Source: JACMLD01 sp047602295 (GTDB lineage: Bacteria > Bacteroidota > Bacteroidia > Chitinophagales > Chitinophagaceae). From it: a stretch of DNA of 64,000 bases. The position numbers were made by a program, and so were the translations under genes. Each line of letters begins with the position of its first letter. Positions within the stretch are counted from its first letter, which is position 1. Shown piece by piece: positions 1 through 9,121 of this stretch. The stretch is taken from contig JASGHP010000001.1 of assembly GCA_047602295.1 (NCBI GenBank), forward strand, positions 434,001-498,000. The letters are read 5' to 3'. The notes beneath the pieces are model-generated. The model was not told the DNA's origin, made no database searches, and saw only the letters and a program-made list of their open reading frames with translations.

Positions 1-506
1 TTTTCCGGAAGCTTTTCAATGGCTTTAAATAGTGCGGAGGCGTTTTCTTTGTTATCCAGCACCACGCCCGGATGATGAAAATCTGGCGGCTGCACGGTTA
101 TCTCGTTGTTTTCGCCAAACAGGTGTTGCACAAAGGCAAACCTTTTTTTCCTTTTTTTTCTGCGGATATGGTCCAACGCCTTGCTGGTAGTAATTCGGTA
201 AAGCCAGGTGGATAGCTTAGACTCTCCTTTAAATGTATGGATAGATTCGTATACCTGCACAAAAACTTCCTGCGCCACATCTTCTGCATCTTCGGCCGAT
301 TGCAAAATGCCCAGCGCCGTATTGTAAACCATATCTTGCCAGGTGGTCACAATTATTTTAAACGCATTTTCATCGCCCTGCTTTAATTGTTCTACCAAGG
401 TTCTCTCATCCAAAACAGCCAAGTTTTTGCTTGAAACGATATTACGCAAAAAATAGACAGTTTTACGATTGCCAGGCTGAAAAATTAAAACTTCATTAGA
501 AATCAT
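1..506 (-). CDS. ECF-type RNA polymerase sigma factor, 3'-truncated by the window edge
   Basis: The reading frame runs off the left edge, so the C-terminal part (sigma region 4) is missing. The visible ~168 residues hold a typical region 2: a DAEDVAQEVFVQVY helix followed by TFKGESKLSTWLYRIT, then a basic stretch (DHIRRKKRKK). Such proteins direct RNA polymerase to a small regulon; in Bacteroidota they are often paired with outer-membrane transport genes. The ATG at 506 is the only in-frame ATG seen, but it adds ~32 residues upstream of the usual ECF N-terminus (DERTLVEQL), so a TTG or GTT-region start near 415-430 is possible. It lies 34 bases downstream of the receptor-like gene on the same strand and may be cotranscribed. 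No anti-sigma gene is visible. Family call is firm; regulon and start are not. Confidence 0.88.
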   Translation of the reverse strand, partial: MISNEVLIFQPGNRKTVYFLRNIVSSKNLAVLDERTLVEQLKQGDENAFKIIVTTWQDMVYNTALGILQSAEDAEDVAQEVFVQVYESIHTFKGESKLSTWLYRITTSKALDHIRRKKRKKRFAFVQHLFGENNEITVQPPDFHHPGVVLDNKENASALFKAIEKLPE

Positions 507-540
507 AGCGGCTTTATTGGCTGGGTATAGATCAACAACA

Positions 541-3500
541 TTAAAAATCTGGTCTGAACCTCCTGTTATTAGCGGGTGCTGTTTTAGCTGGTGTACCAAA
601 ATTTCTAAGGCTGTAAGTAAAGGTGAGCATGAAATACTGCTGCAATACTATTGATCTTGAATCCACAATTCTATTAGCAAGCACAGTACGTGTAATACTC
701 TGGTTTTGTTTCAACAGGTCAAAAGCTGAAAGCTTTAATTCACCAGCCTGGTTCTTCAGGAATTTTTTGCCCATGCTTGCATTCCACAACCAAAAATCCT
801 GGTTATTGCCGGCACTTAAACCGGTATAATTCTGATAGGTTAAATCATTCTGGTAAAACCAGCCATTTTTAGACAACAGGTTAAACTGAATGCCTACCAC
901 ATGATTTATATAATCCTGGTTGACATTACTCTGAACAGAATTCCTGGTATTATTAAAGTTGGCGTTATATGAAAGATTAAAATCCACATACTTGCTGATA
1001 TTGCTGGTAACCGCAATGCCGCCAGTATAAACATAGTTATTGGTTATCGTTTCCTGGTAATTATAAATGCCCGGCAATCTTGAATAGGTAAAACCACCGC
1101 TCAGGTTAATATTCGATTTCATAAAATTAGCCGGCTGGCTAAAAGTAAGAAAGGTGCGCAGGCTTTTATATCCATTTAAGTTTACGGGTATACTGTATTG
1201 CGAACCCTTTTTCAGCGTAACATTCTGTTGCAAAACAGAGTCTGCGTTGGCTATATAAGTGGCGGAAGAAATATAATTGCTTTGTGTTTGCAGAAATACA
1301 TTTGCAAAGATGCTTTGTCCCTTTGCCAGGTTGGTGAATGTATAACGTGCAGTAAGAAAATTGGTATACGCCTGTTTCAGATAAGGATTACCACTTGTGA
1401 TGCTTAGCGGATTGCTTTGATCAATTACATCCTGCAATTGCGTAACCGAAGGGAAATTTACACTGGCGCGATAAAAAATGTTGACGCTGCTTTTTGCGGA
1501 TAGCTTTCTCCTGAACATTAGATTGGGCAACACGTTTGTAAATGATTGATTGACGCTTGAAATGCCAGGATAAGTGCGCATGCTTTCCAGCTTCGAGTTT
1601 TGTATGTTGGCCCCAATAGAAAATTGATTGTCCCTGGTTGCGCCTATACGGTAACTTATACCGCCATTATTGGTAGTAACAGTATTGTCAAACTTATTGG
1701 ACAGTGCGGGACTAAAAATCGTGTATCCTTTGCCGGTAGAATCGTATAAATAAGTTTGCTGGTCTGTTTTGTTTTTTGAATAAGACGGAGAATAATTAAA
1801 CTGCAATTGCCCTTTTTTACCAATCGGTTCGGTGTAAGCAATATTGCCCGAAAGCGTATAACCATTGGTAGGGTTGGTTTTGTATTGGTTTAAGAGAGAG
1901 TCAGAAGCAATGCCGCCGTCGAAATAACGCAGCTTTTGCAATGAATAAGTTTCACCATCATTTTGATTCAAAGCTGTTCCAAAGTTTATTGATAATGTAC
2001 GGCCCCTTTTGGCAAACTGGTGGCGGTATAAAATATTGTTGGATATACTATATCCTTTACGGTGTACAGAACTATTGCCATCGCTGGTATTTACAGAGTC
2101 AACGTTGCCATTGTTAAAAAGATTATAGGTTTGTGAAGTGCCGCTTGATACTGTAGTATTGTTTTGAAAATTGATGCTGGGGATTATCAGCAATGAATTG
2201 CTGGAATCGAATTTATACTCCAACCGCATATTAAAGCGGTGATTATTATTTCTGCTAACTGAAAGATTGTTTTGATTAATATACTGAATTGAATCACCCA
2301 ATATCTGGGTTGTAGAGATGCTTTGATTGGTGTTGGTGCTGTTGTTAAAAAAGTAGCTTGCCTGTACATCCAGTTTCGGCCCCCATTTATCGCTAAAGTT
2401 GATACCGATAGCATTTGTTTTGCTAATGCCTGCCTGCTGCCCTACAATAAAATTGTCTGTGCCACCGCCACCAAAATTACCGCCGCCACCGCCACGGTTG
2501 CCACCTCCGCCGCCGCCACCACCACGGTTACCACCACCTCCGCCGCCACCACCACGGTTGCCGCCCCCGCCGCCACCACCACTGCTTGTTACACCCAGCA
2601 AATCCTGCGATGAGAAGTTTTGAACGTTAATATTGTTAGCCGTTCCTACCAGCGAAATACGCCTGTTGCCTTTAAAAAAGCTAACATTACCACCCGCATT
2701 GTACCTGTCATCTGTACCAAGCCCGGCATAAATGCGTCCAAACTGGCCGTTTTTAATACCCGACTTTGTTACAATGTTGATGGCTTTTACAGAATTGCCA
2801 TCATCAAAACCGGTAAACGCTGCCTGGTCGCTCATGCGGTCAAACACCTGTATTTTATCTACTATCTCAGAAGGAAGATTGCGCAATGCCGCTGTAGCAT
2901 CATCGCCCATAAAATCTTTTCCATCAATAGTTACTTTTTTTACCTGGTCGCCATGCGCTGTTACTGTACCATCTTTATCTACAGTAATACCCGGCATTTT
3001 TTTGATCAAATCTTCCGTAGTTGCATCTGGATTTACTTTAAATGCATTGGCATTGTAAATAACAGTATCTGCCTTCTGTTGTGCAGGAGGCGTTTTGGCA
3101 ACTACGGTTACACCTTCCAGTTCTTTAGATGTTTTAGGAATATAAATAACACCTAAATCGGTTGCGTTTTGCGAAGGATTTACCTGCTTGTCTACAAACT
3201 CATAACCAATAGAGCTGAAGGATAGAATATAAATATCTGCAGGCAGGTCTGTAAATGAAAAATTACCCTTGCTGTCTGAAACTGCATTGTGTTTTTCAGC
3301 AGCATTTTTCTTGGAGCGAATGGTAATGGTAGCTCCTTTTACCGGTGTTTTATCTGCTTTGTCCTGCAAAATACCGGCAATGCTGATAACACCACTTACA
3401 CTTAATGTGGTATCTATTTTTGAGGAAGGCTTGCTGGTATCTGCAGATGTAGTAGTTGTTGTATTAGCAACAGCATTGCTATCCGGCGCTATTGCAGTTT

Positions 3501-3828
3501 GTTTTGCAATGGCTATTGTACCCCTGTCTGCGCTTGAATCTGATACAGTCCATAAATTAGTAATCAGTGGATATTCTTCTGATATGTTGATTAAAACCCT
3601 GAAAGTATCTGCCTTTGCATTTTTTATTTCAAATTGACCATTTTTATCTGAAACAGTATGATAACTGCTGCTATCGCTTACAGCAAACAAATCAATCTTT
3701 GCATTGGCTAGCGGTGTTTTGCTGATGCTGTCAGTCAATTGGCCTTTTATTACAATCGTTTTTGTCTGCGCCTTTGCAGCATTGATGAATAACAACAGAA
3801 TAACCAGTAAATAGGTAGATTTTACCAT
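541..3828 (-). CDS. TonB-receptor-like outer-membrane beta-barrel protein (OMP_b-brl_3 type)
   Basis: 1095 residues. A signal peptide (about 1-20, ending AAKAQ) is followed by two carboxypeptidase-regulatory-like beta-sandwich domains (about 25-100 and 148-235), a plug-like domain (about 238-355, with ATTEDLIKKMPGITVDKDG) and a long barrel-forming C-terminal half. The duplication of the N-terminal sandwich is unusual; most relatives have one. Residues ~413-457 are a glycine-rich insert of three eight-glycine runs separated by NR, placed where the barrel begins. The family sits in the outer membrane; the substrate cannot be read from the sequence. No SusD partner is adjacent, so a carbohydrate role is not implied. 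The start ATG at 3828 fits the signal peptide. The sigma-factor gene follows closely on the same strand. Confidence 0.88.
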   Translation of the reverse strand: MVKSTYLLVILLLFINAAKAQTKTIVIKGQLTDSISKTPLANAKIDLFAVSDSSSYHTVSDKNGQFEIKNAKADTFRVLINISEEYPLITNLWTVSDSSADRGTIAIAKQTAIAPDSNAVANTTTTTSADTSKPSSKIDTTLSVSGVISIAGILQDKADKTPVKGATITIRSKKNAAEKHNAVSDSKGNFSFTDLPADIYILSFSSIGYEFVDKQVNPSQNATDLGVIYIPKTSKELEGVTVVAKTPPAQQKADTVIYNANAFKVNPDATTEDLIKKMPGITVDKDGTVTAHGDQVKKVTIDGKDFMGDDATAALRNLPSEIVDKIQVFDRMSDQAAFTGFDDGNSVKAINIVTKSGIKNGQFGRIYAGLGTDDRYNAGGNVSFFKGNRRISLVGTANNINVQNFSSQDLLGVTSSGGGGGGGNRGGGGGGGGNRGGGGGGGGNRGGGGGNFGGGGTDNFIVGQQAGISKTNAIGINFSDKWGPKLDVQASYFFNNSTNTNQSISTTQILGDSIQYINQNNLSVSRNNNHRFNMRLEYKFDSSNSLLIIPSINFQNNTTVSSGTSQTYNLFNNGNVDSVNTSDGNSSVHRKGYSISNNILYRHQFAKRGRTLSINFGTALNQNDGETYSLQKLRYFDGGIASDSLLNQYKTNPTNGYTLSGNIAYTEPIGKKGQLQFNYSPSYSKNKTDQQTYLYDSTGKGYTIFSPALSNKFDNTVTTNNGGISYRIGATRDNQFSIGANIQNSKLESMRTYPGISSVNQSFTNVLPNLMFRRKLSAKSSVNIFYRASVNFPSVTQLQDVIDQSNPLSITSGNPYLKQAYTNFLTARYTFTNLAKGQSIFANVFLQTQSNYISSATYIANADSVLQQNVTLKKGSQYSIPVNLNGYKSLRTFLTFSQPANFMKSNINLSGGFTYSRLPGIYNYQETITNNYVYTGGIAVTSNISKYVDFNLSYNANFNNTRNSVQSNVNQDYINHVVGIQFNLLSKNGWFYQNDLTYQNYTGLSAGNNQDFWLWNASMGKKFLKNQAGELKLSAFDLLKQNQSITRTVLANRIVDSRSIVLQQYFMLTFTYSLRNFGTPAKTAPANNRRFRPDF
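2458..2590 (-). repeat. Glycine-codon tandem repeat inside the receptor gene
   Basis: Three imperfect units of about 33 bases encode runs of eight glycines separated by Asn-Arg, followed by a degenerate G-rich tail. On the plus strand the same DNA reads as proline-rich frames, which are not real genes. Runs of GGC/GGT codons of this kind can change length by slippage. Confidence 0.85.
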
Positions 3829-3953
3829 GAAAAGTTGTATTATTTTTCTGTTTGACGATAACCGTGCCCAAAAACATGTGCTGGTTTTCTTAAGTGAACC
3901 AACTTCATGGTTTTTTAATCTGGTTAAATGACTATAGCAATTGATAAACAGGC

Positions 3954-3985
3954 TTTCGTAATCCCTCTATTTACCTGTAATTTTG
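3954..3985 (+). promoter_or_regulatory. Candidate Bacteroidota sigma-A promoter for the lipid/pigment-like operon
   Basis: A perfect -7 element TAATTTTG (3978-3985) lies 20 bases after TTTC (3954-3957), one mismatch from the -33 consensus TTTG. It points at the ATG at 4052, leaving a leader of about 60 bases. Assigned by motif only. Confidence 0.5.
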
Positions 3986-4051
3986 CGGAGCTTTTCAGGA
4001 CCCGATAATCATATTACTTAGCTAGTGCTCAATGATAAATGAGCGGCAACA

Positions 4052-5248
4052 ATGAACCAGATACCCATTTTAAATACAAGGTTTGAGCAACTGGACGTTT
4101 GCGTTTTAATACCTACTTATAATAACAGCCAAAGTCTTGCTGCTGTTATTAATGATGTGGCGCAGTATACCAACAGGATTATTGTAGTAAACGATGGTTG
4201 TACAGACAATACCGCACAGGTGCTGCAAAATTTCCCCTTTCTGCAGGTGGTTACACAACCGAAAAATATGGGCAAGGGCAAAGCATTACGTACAGGGTTC
4301 GACTTTGCTTACAAGCAAGGCTATAAATATGCCATCTCAATAGATTCAGACGGGCAGCATTTTGCAAAAGACCTTCATTTGTTTTTAGACAAGCTGGAAG
4401 AAGATCCCAACGCTATCATTATTGGCGCACGCAATATGAACCAGGAATCCGTGCCAGGCAAAAGTAGTTTTGGCAATCGGTTTTCTAATTTCTGGTTTAA
4501 AATAGAAACAGGTATTGTAATGCCAGATACGCAATCCGGCTATCGTTTATATCCTTTGCAACCACTGCAGCGCATCCATTTTTTTACACGCCGCTTTGAG
4601 TTTGAGATTGAAGTACTGGTACGTGCTGCCTGGAGAGGCGTTAATATCCTTGCTGTGCCTGTTAGCGTTTATTATGCACCGGCAGAAACACGTGTAACGC
4701 ATTTCAGACCAGTAAAAGATTTTACCCGCATCAGCATTTTAAATACAGTGCTGGTATTAATTACTGCGCTTTATATTATTCCGAGAAATTTTTTACGCGG
4801 CATTTTCAACAAACAAAAAAGAAGAGAGTTTCTGAATCAGCATTTGCTTAATCCACACCATAGTGATGAATTGAAAGCGGTTTCTATTGCCTGGGGAATA
4901 TTTATGGGCATTGTGCCGCTTTGGGGTTTTCAACTGGCATTGGCCATTTTCTTTGCAGTTATTTTTAAGTTGAATAAAGGGCTGGTTATAATAGCTGCCA
5001 ATATCAGCATTCCGCCGATGATACCGCTGATAATATTTTTGAGCTATAAAATGGGTGCTTTGTGGATGGGTGAACATGCGATGCCTTTTGTGTTTAATAA
5101 AAACATTAGTTTGCACGATATAAGGGCCAACCTGCAACAATACATTTATGGCAGCATTACACTGGCAGTTGTTGCGGCCGTTGTGCTGGGTTTAATCAGC
5201 TATTTAGCAATAAAAATTTTTAAAAAGAAGACCTTAGTAGCAGTATAA
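4052..5248 (+). CDS. Glycosyltransferase family 2 with C-terminal DUF2062 membrane domain
   Basis: 398 residues. The N-terminal GT-A domain shows LIPTYNN, VVNDGCTDN and the metal/sugar-nucleotide motif DSDGQ (D98, D100), as in dolichyl-phosphate-mannose-synthase-like transferases. From about residue 255 a DUF2062 region with two or three hydrophobic segments follows (WGIFMGIVPLWGFQLALA). This fusion is known from flexirubin and aryl-polyene type gene sets of Bacteroidota, where it is thought to modify the lipid or polyene product; the exact acceptor is unknown. It is the first gene of a tight operon, ten bases upstream of the MMPL fusion gene. Domain assignment is firm; role in a pigment or lipid pathway is inferred from neighbours. 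Confidence 0.88.
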   Translation: MNQIPILNTRFEQLDVCVLIPTYNNSQSLAAVINDVAQYTNRIIVVNDGCTDNTAQVLQNFPFLQVVTQPKNMGKGKALRTGFDFAYKQGYKYAISIDSDGQHFAKDLHLFLDKLEEDPNAIIIGARNMNQESVPGKSSFGNRFSNFWFKIETGIVMPDTQSGYRLYPLQPLQRIHFFTRRFEFEIEVLVRAAWRGVNILAVPVSVYYAPAETRVTHFRPVKDFTRISILNTVLVLITALYIIPRNFLRGIFNKQKRREFLNQHLLNPHHSDELKAVSIAWGIFMGIVPLWGFQLALAIFFAVIFKLNKGLVIIAANISIPPMIPLIIFLSYKMGALWMGEHAMPFVFNKNISLHDIRANLQQYIYGSITLAVVAAVVLGLISYLAIKIFKKKTLVAV

Positions 5249-5258
5249 GCCCAAGTGC

Positions 5259-8200
5259 ATGGAAAAATTATTTATCTCACTGTATAATTTCTTTGAAAAG
5301 CAGCGATTACTGTTTTGGGCCATTTTTATAGGCTGTTTTGCACTAACAGGTTTTTTTGCCAGTAAAATAAAGCTGGAAGAAGATATTGCCAACATACTTC
5401 CCAAAGACAAAAAAATAGATAAGCTAAGTGAGGTTTTTCAAAACTCAAAGTTTCTTGACAAGCTGGTAATAACCGTATCATTAAAAGATACCACCACCAA
5501 CGCTGCACCAGATAGCCTGGTAGCTTATGCAGATGCGCTTGTGCCCGCACTAAAAGAAAAGTACAGCTCCTACATCAGCAAAATACAAGACAAAGCAGAT
5601 GACAGTCTTGTATTGCAAATGTTTGGTTCCATCAACAGTCATCTGCCAATATATCTTGACGCAAAAGATTATAGCGCTATTGACTCTTTGATACAACCTA
5701 CAGTTTTGCAACAAACCCTGCAAAACAACATCACTACACTTAGCTCACCCGCAGGCATCGCTCTAAAAACAATGATTGCAAAAGACCCAACAGGTATTTC
5801 TTTTTTGGGGTTAAAAAAATTGCAACGCCTTCAATACGATGACAATTTTGAGCTCTACGATAATTATATAATTACAAAAGACCAGCAACATTTGCTGTTG
5901 TTTATTACACCAACTTACCCGCCCAATAATACCGGTAAGAATCAACAACTATTAAATGGTATTAATGCTGTAACAGATAGTTTAAGCAATCAATCATTTC
6001 CAACTGTGCGTGCTGAATATTTTGGCGCCACAGCGGTAGCAGCAAGCAATGCAACTCAATTAAGAAAAGACACTTTGTTTACACAGGGCATTACGGTTGC
6101 TTTCCTGGTATTGTTTATTGGATTTTATTTTAGAAAGAAAAGAGCGCCATTGCTTATACTGGTGCCCGTAGCATTTGGTGCATTGTTCTCGCTGGCATTT
6201 GTGTATTTAATCAAAGGAAAAATTTCTGTTATTGCATTAGGTGCAGGCTCTGTTATATTGGGCATTGCGGTCAATTACTCACTGCATGTGTTCAATCATT
6301 ATCGTCATACACACAGTATCCGCCAGGTAATTGCAGATTTAAGCATGCCATTAACTGTGGGCAGCCTTACTACTGTAGGAGGTTTTTTGTGTTTGGAATT
6401 TGTAGAATCTTCCATGCTGAAAGATCTTGGCTTATTTGCTGCACTTAGCCTGGTTGGCGCTTCACTTTGCTCGCTTATCTTTTTGCCACATCTTATTTTT
6501 TCCAGGGCTGAGGAACAAAAAACAACTGATCCTCCTGCTACATGGATAGACAAGCTTGCAGGTTGGCGGCCAGGGCATAGCAAACTGACTATTGCAATTA
6601 TTATATTACTAACACTGGTTTTTGCGTGGTATGCAAGATTTGTAAAGTTTGAGCCGGATATGATGCGCATGAACTTTATGAGCACCCAGCTAAAACAAGC
6701 AGATAGCAATTTATCTAAGATTAATGCATACTCTTTGCAATCTGTTTATATTATTTCCAGCGGCGCCAATCTTGATGAAGCGCTTGCTAAAAATGAATCT
6801 GCCACAGCTGTAGTAGATGAACTTCAGCAAAAAGGAATTGTAAATAAATATTCCGGCGTTTCTTCTTTTATACTTTCACACGCAGCGCAGCAAGAAAAAA
6901 TAAAAAGATGGAATGATTACTGGACAGCAGAAAAAAAACAACAATTGCTGTCAACATTGAAATGTGCCGGCGCCACTTTAAAATACAATCCAAAAGCTTT
7001 TGAACCATTTGCTACGCTACTGAATAAACAATACAGCCCAGTAGACGATTCTCTGGCCGCGGCTATCCGCAAAAACTTTTTGGATGATTATATAACCGAA
7101 AAGCCAGGCAAAGCAACGGTTATTACATTGGTGAAAGTAAAACAAGCAAACCGTCAGCAGTTATACAATGCATTTGAACACAACGAAGCAAGTACGGTGA
7201 TAGATAAGCAATACCTTACCGGCAGGTTTGTAGATATTATTAATGCAGACTTCGGCAGCATAGCATTAATGTCTTCTTTACTGGTGTTTTTTGTTTTGCT
7301 GATCTCTTATGGACGTATAGAACTTACGCTGGTATCATTCATCCCCATGTTTATTAGCTGGGTTTGGATACTGGGCATTATGGGCATGCTGGGCATTACT
7401 TTTAATATAGTAAACATCATCATCTCTGCGTTGATATTTGGTTTAGGCGATGACTACAGCCTGTTTGTGATGGATGGTTTGTTGCAGGAATATAAAACCG
7501 GCAAGCAAAATCTGGGCTCTTACAAGTCTTCCATATTTATTTCTGCTATTACCACAATCGCAGGTCTGGGTGTTTTAATCTTTGCGAAACATCCTGCGCT
7601 TCGTTCCATCGCATTGATTGCCATTATTGGTATTTTATGTGTGCTGGTAATTGGCCAGTTGCTGATTCCTTTTCTTTTCAATTTTCTTATTCGCAACCGC
7701 ATTAAAAATGGACGCTTCCCCTGGACTTTCTTTAGCTTGTTGAAATCCGCTTTTGCTTTTACCTATTTTGCTTCGGGAAGCGTAGTAGTAGCATTAACAG
7801 CACTTTTATTTGTAAAGCTCAATCCTTTCAATAAAGAAAAAGGAAAGCTCGTCTATCATACGTTGCTTTCAAAATTTTCGCGAAGTCTTTTATACATCAT
7901 GCCCAATGTAAAAAAGCGCATCATCAATCCACTCAAAGAAAATTTTTCAAAACCAGCGGTAATTATTTGCAATCATTCCTCATCATTGGATGTATTGCTG
8001 GCTATGATGATGCATCCCAAAGTGATCTTATTCATCAATAAAAGAGTATGGAACCTTCCTTTTGTGGGTTTTGTAGTGCGCACGGCAGATTTTTTTCCTA
8101 CCACAGAAAACACAGAAGAAGGACTTGATAAAATTGCTGAACGGGTAAAGCAAGGATATTCTGTAGTTGTGTTTCCGGAAGGCACACGTTCTTTGGATGG

Positions 8201-9119
8201 TGAAATCAAACGTTTTCACAAAGGCGCATTTTATGTAGCTGAAAAACTAAACCTGGATATTTTACCCGTGCTTATTCATGGCACGCATTATGCGCTCAGT
8301 AAAGACGATTTCCTGGTAAAAGATGGTCAGCTTACATTATCGTACCTGCTGCGTATTCAACCCAATGATGCTAATTATGGAGTTGGTTATGCAGAACGCA
8401 CAAAAAAAATCAGCCGGTATTTTAAAACTGAATTTGAAACATTGCGCCGGCAGATAGAACAGCCTGCTTATTTTAATGAGCAATTGCGATACAACTACAT
8501 TTACAAAGGCCCGGTGCTGGAGTGGTACATGCGTATAAAAGTGAAGATGGAAAAAAACTACCAGGTCTTTAATGAACTGCTGCCACGCAAAGGAAAGATA
8601 CTGGACATTGGCTGCGGTTATGGATTTATGCCTTATATGATGCATTTTGTTTGTCCGGAACGTGAAATAACAGGCCTGGATTATGACGAACAAAAAATTG
8701 CCACGGCCAATCATTGCTTTAGTAAAGACGATAAAATAAATTTCGTGCATGCAGATATAACTCAATATCCTTTTGAAAAATATGATGCTATTGTAATGAT
8801 GGATATATTGCATTACCTGCAGCCATCGCAACAGCAACTGGTAATTGAGAAGAGCATACAGAGTATCAACGCCGGTGGCGTTATTATTATAAGAGACGGG
8901 AACAAGGATTTAGAAGAAAGGCATAAAGGCACAAAGCTTACCGAGGTATTTTCCACAAAAATTATTGGCTTCAACAAAACAACTGCTGAAGGCTTGTCAT
9001 TTTTATCTGGTAATATGATAAAAGAAATTGCAGCGGCACACCAGATACAATGCACAGAAATAGACGAAACAAAATTTACTTCGAATATCATTTTTGTATT
9101 AAAAAAGAATGAAGCATAA
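5259..9119 (+). CDS. MMPL/RND-type exporter fused to a PlsC-type acyltransferase and a SAM methyltransferase
   Basis: 1286 residues with three modules. Residues 1-870 form an RND/MMPL lipid transporter: one N-terminal helix (~17-35), a soluble domain, two helix bundles (~277-465 and ~664-850) and a second soluble loop. Residues ~885-1060 are a lysophospholipid-acyltransferase domain with NHSSSLD (the H-x4-D catalytic motif, near 904) and FPEGTRS (near 971). Residues ~1085-1286 are a class I methyltransferase with ILDIGCGYG near 1113. Aryl-polyene clusters encode separate MMPL, acyltransferase and methyltransferase proteins, so one polypeptide here could acylate, methylate and export a lipid-linked product across the inner membrane. 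The frame is continuous across both junctions, so this is a fusion, not adjacent genes. The next gene starts two bases after its stop. Confidence 0.9.
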   Translation: MEKLFISLYNFFEKQRLLFWAIFIGCFALTGFFASKIKLEEDIANILPKDKKIDKLSEVFQNSKFLDKLVITVSLKDTTTNAAPDSLVAYADALVPALKEKYSSYISKIQDKADDSLVLQMFGSINSHLPIYLDAKDYSAIDSLIQPTVLQQTLQNNITTLSSPAGIALKTMIAKDPTGISFLGLKKLQRLQYDDNFELYDNYIITKDQQHLLLFITPTYPPNNTGKNQQLLNGINAVTDSLSNQSFPTVRAEYFGATAVAASNATQLRKDTLFTQGITVAFLVLFIGFYFRKKRAPLLILVPVAFGALFSLAFVYLIKGKISVIALGAGSVILGIAVNYSLHVFNHYRHTHSIRQVIADLSMPLTVGSLTTVGGFLCLEFVESSMLKDLGLFAALSLVGASLCSLIFLPHLIFSRAEEQKTTDPPATWIDKLAGWRPGHSKLTIAIIILLTLVFAWYARFVKFEPDMMRMNFMSTQLKQADSNLSKINAYSLQSVYIISSGANLDEALAKNESATAVVDELQQKGIVNKYSGVSSFILSHAAQQEKIKRWNDYWTAEKKQQLLSTLKCAGATLKYNPKAFEPFATLLNKQYSPVDDSLAAAIRKNFLDDYITEKPGKATVITLVKVKQANRQQLYNAFEHNEASTVIDKQYLTGRFVDIINADFGSIALMSSLLVFFVLLISYGRIELTLVSFIPMFISWVWILGIMGMLGITFNIVNIIISALIFGLGDDYSLFVMDGLLQEYKTGKQNLGSYKSSIFISAITTIAGLGVLIFAKHPALRSIALIAIIGILCVLVIGQLLIPFLFNFLIRNRIKNGRFPWTFFSLLKSAFAFTYFASGSVVVALTALLFVKLNPFNKEKGKLVYHTLLSKFSRSLLYIMPNVKKRIINPLKENFSKPAVIICNHSSSLDVLLAMMMHPKVILFINKRVWNLPFVGFVVRTADFFPTTENTEEGLDKIAERVKQGYSVVVFPEGTRSLDGEIKRFHKGAFYVAEKLNLDILPVLIHGTHYALSKDDFLVKDGQLTLSYLLRIQPNDANYGVGYAERTKKISRYFKTEFETLRRQIEQPAYFNEQLRYNYIYKGPVLEWYMRIKVKMEKNYQVFNELLPRKGKILDIGCGYGFMPYMMHFVCPEREITGLDYDEQKIATANHCFSKDDKINFVHADITQYPFEKYDAIVMMDILHYLQPSQQQLVIEKSIQSINAGGVIIIRDGNKDLEERHKGTKLTEVFSTKIIGFNKTTAEGLSFLSGNMIKEIAAAHQIQCTEIDETKFTSNIIFVLKKNEA

Positions 9120-9121
9120 GC

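Noticed and set aside
2323..2623. Plus-strand open frames rich in proline or in alternating Ala/Thr
   Set aside because: They are the complement of the glycine-repeat part of the receptor gene; composition is explained by GGC/GGT runs.
8337..8837. 166-codon minus-strand frame
   Set aside because: It is antisense to the acyltransferase/methyltransferase part of the MMPL fusion, whose motifs are intact.
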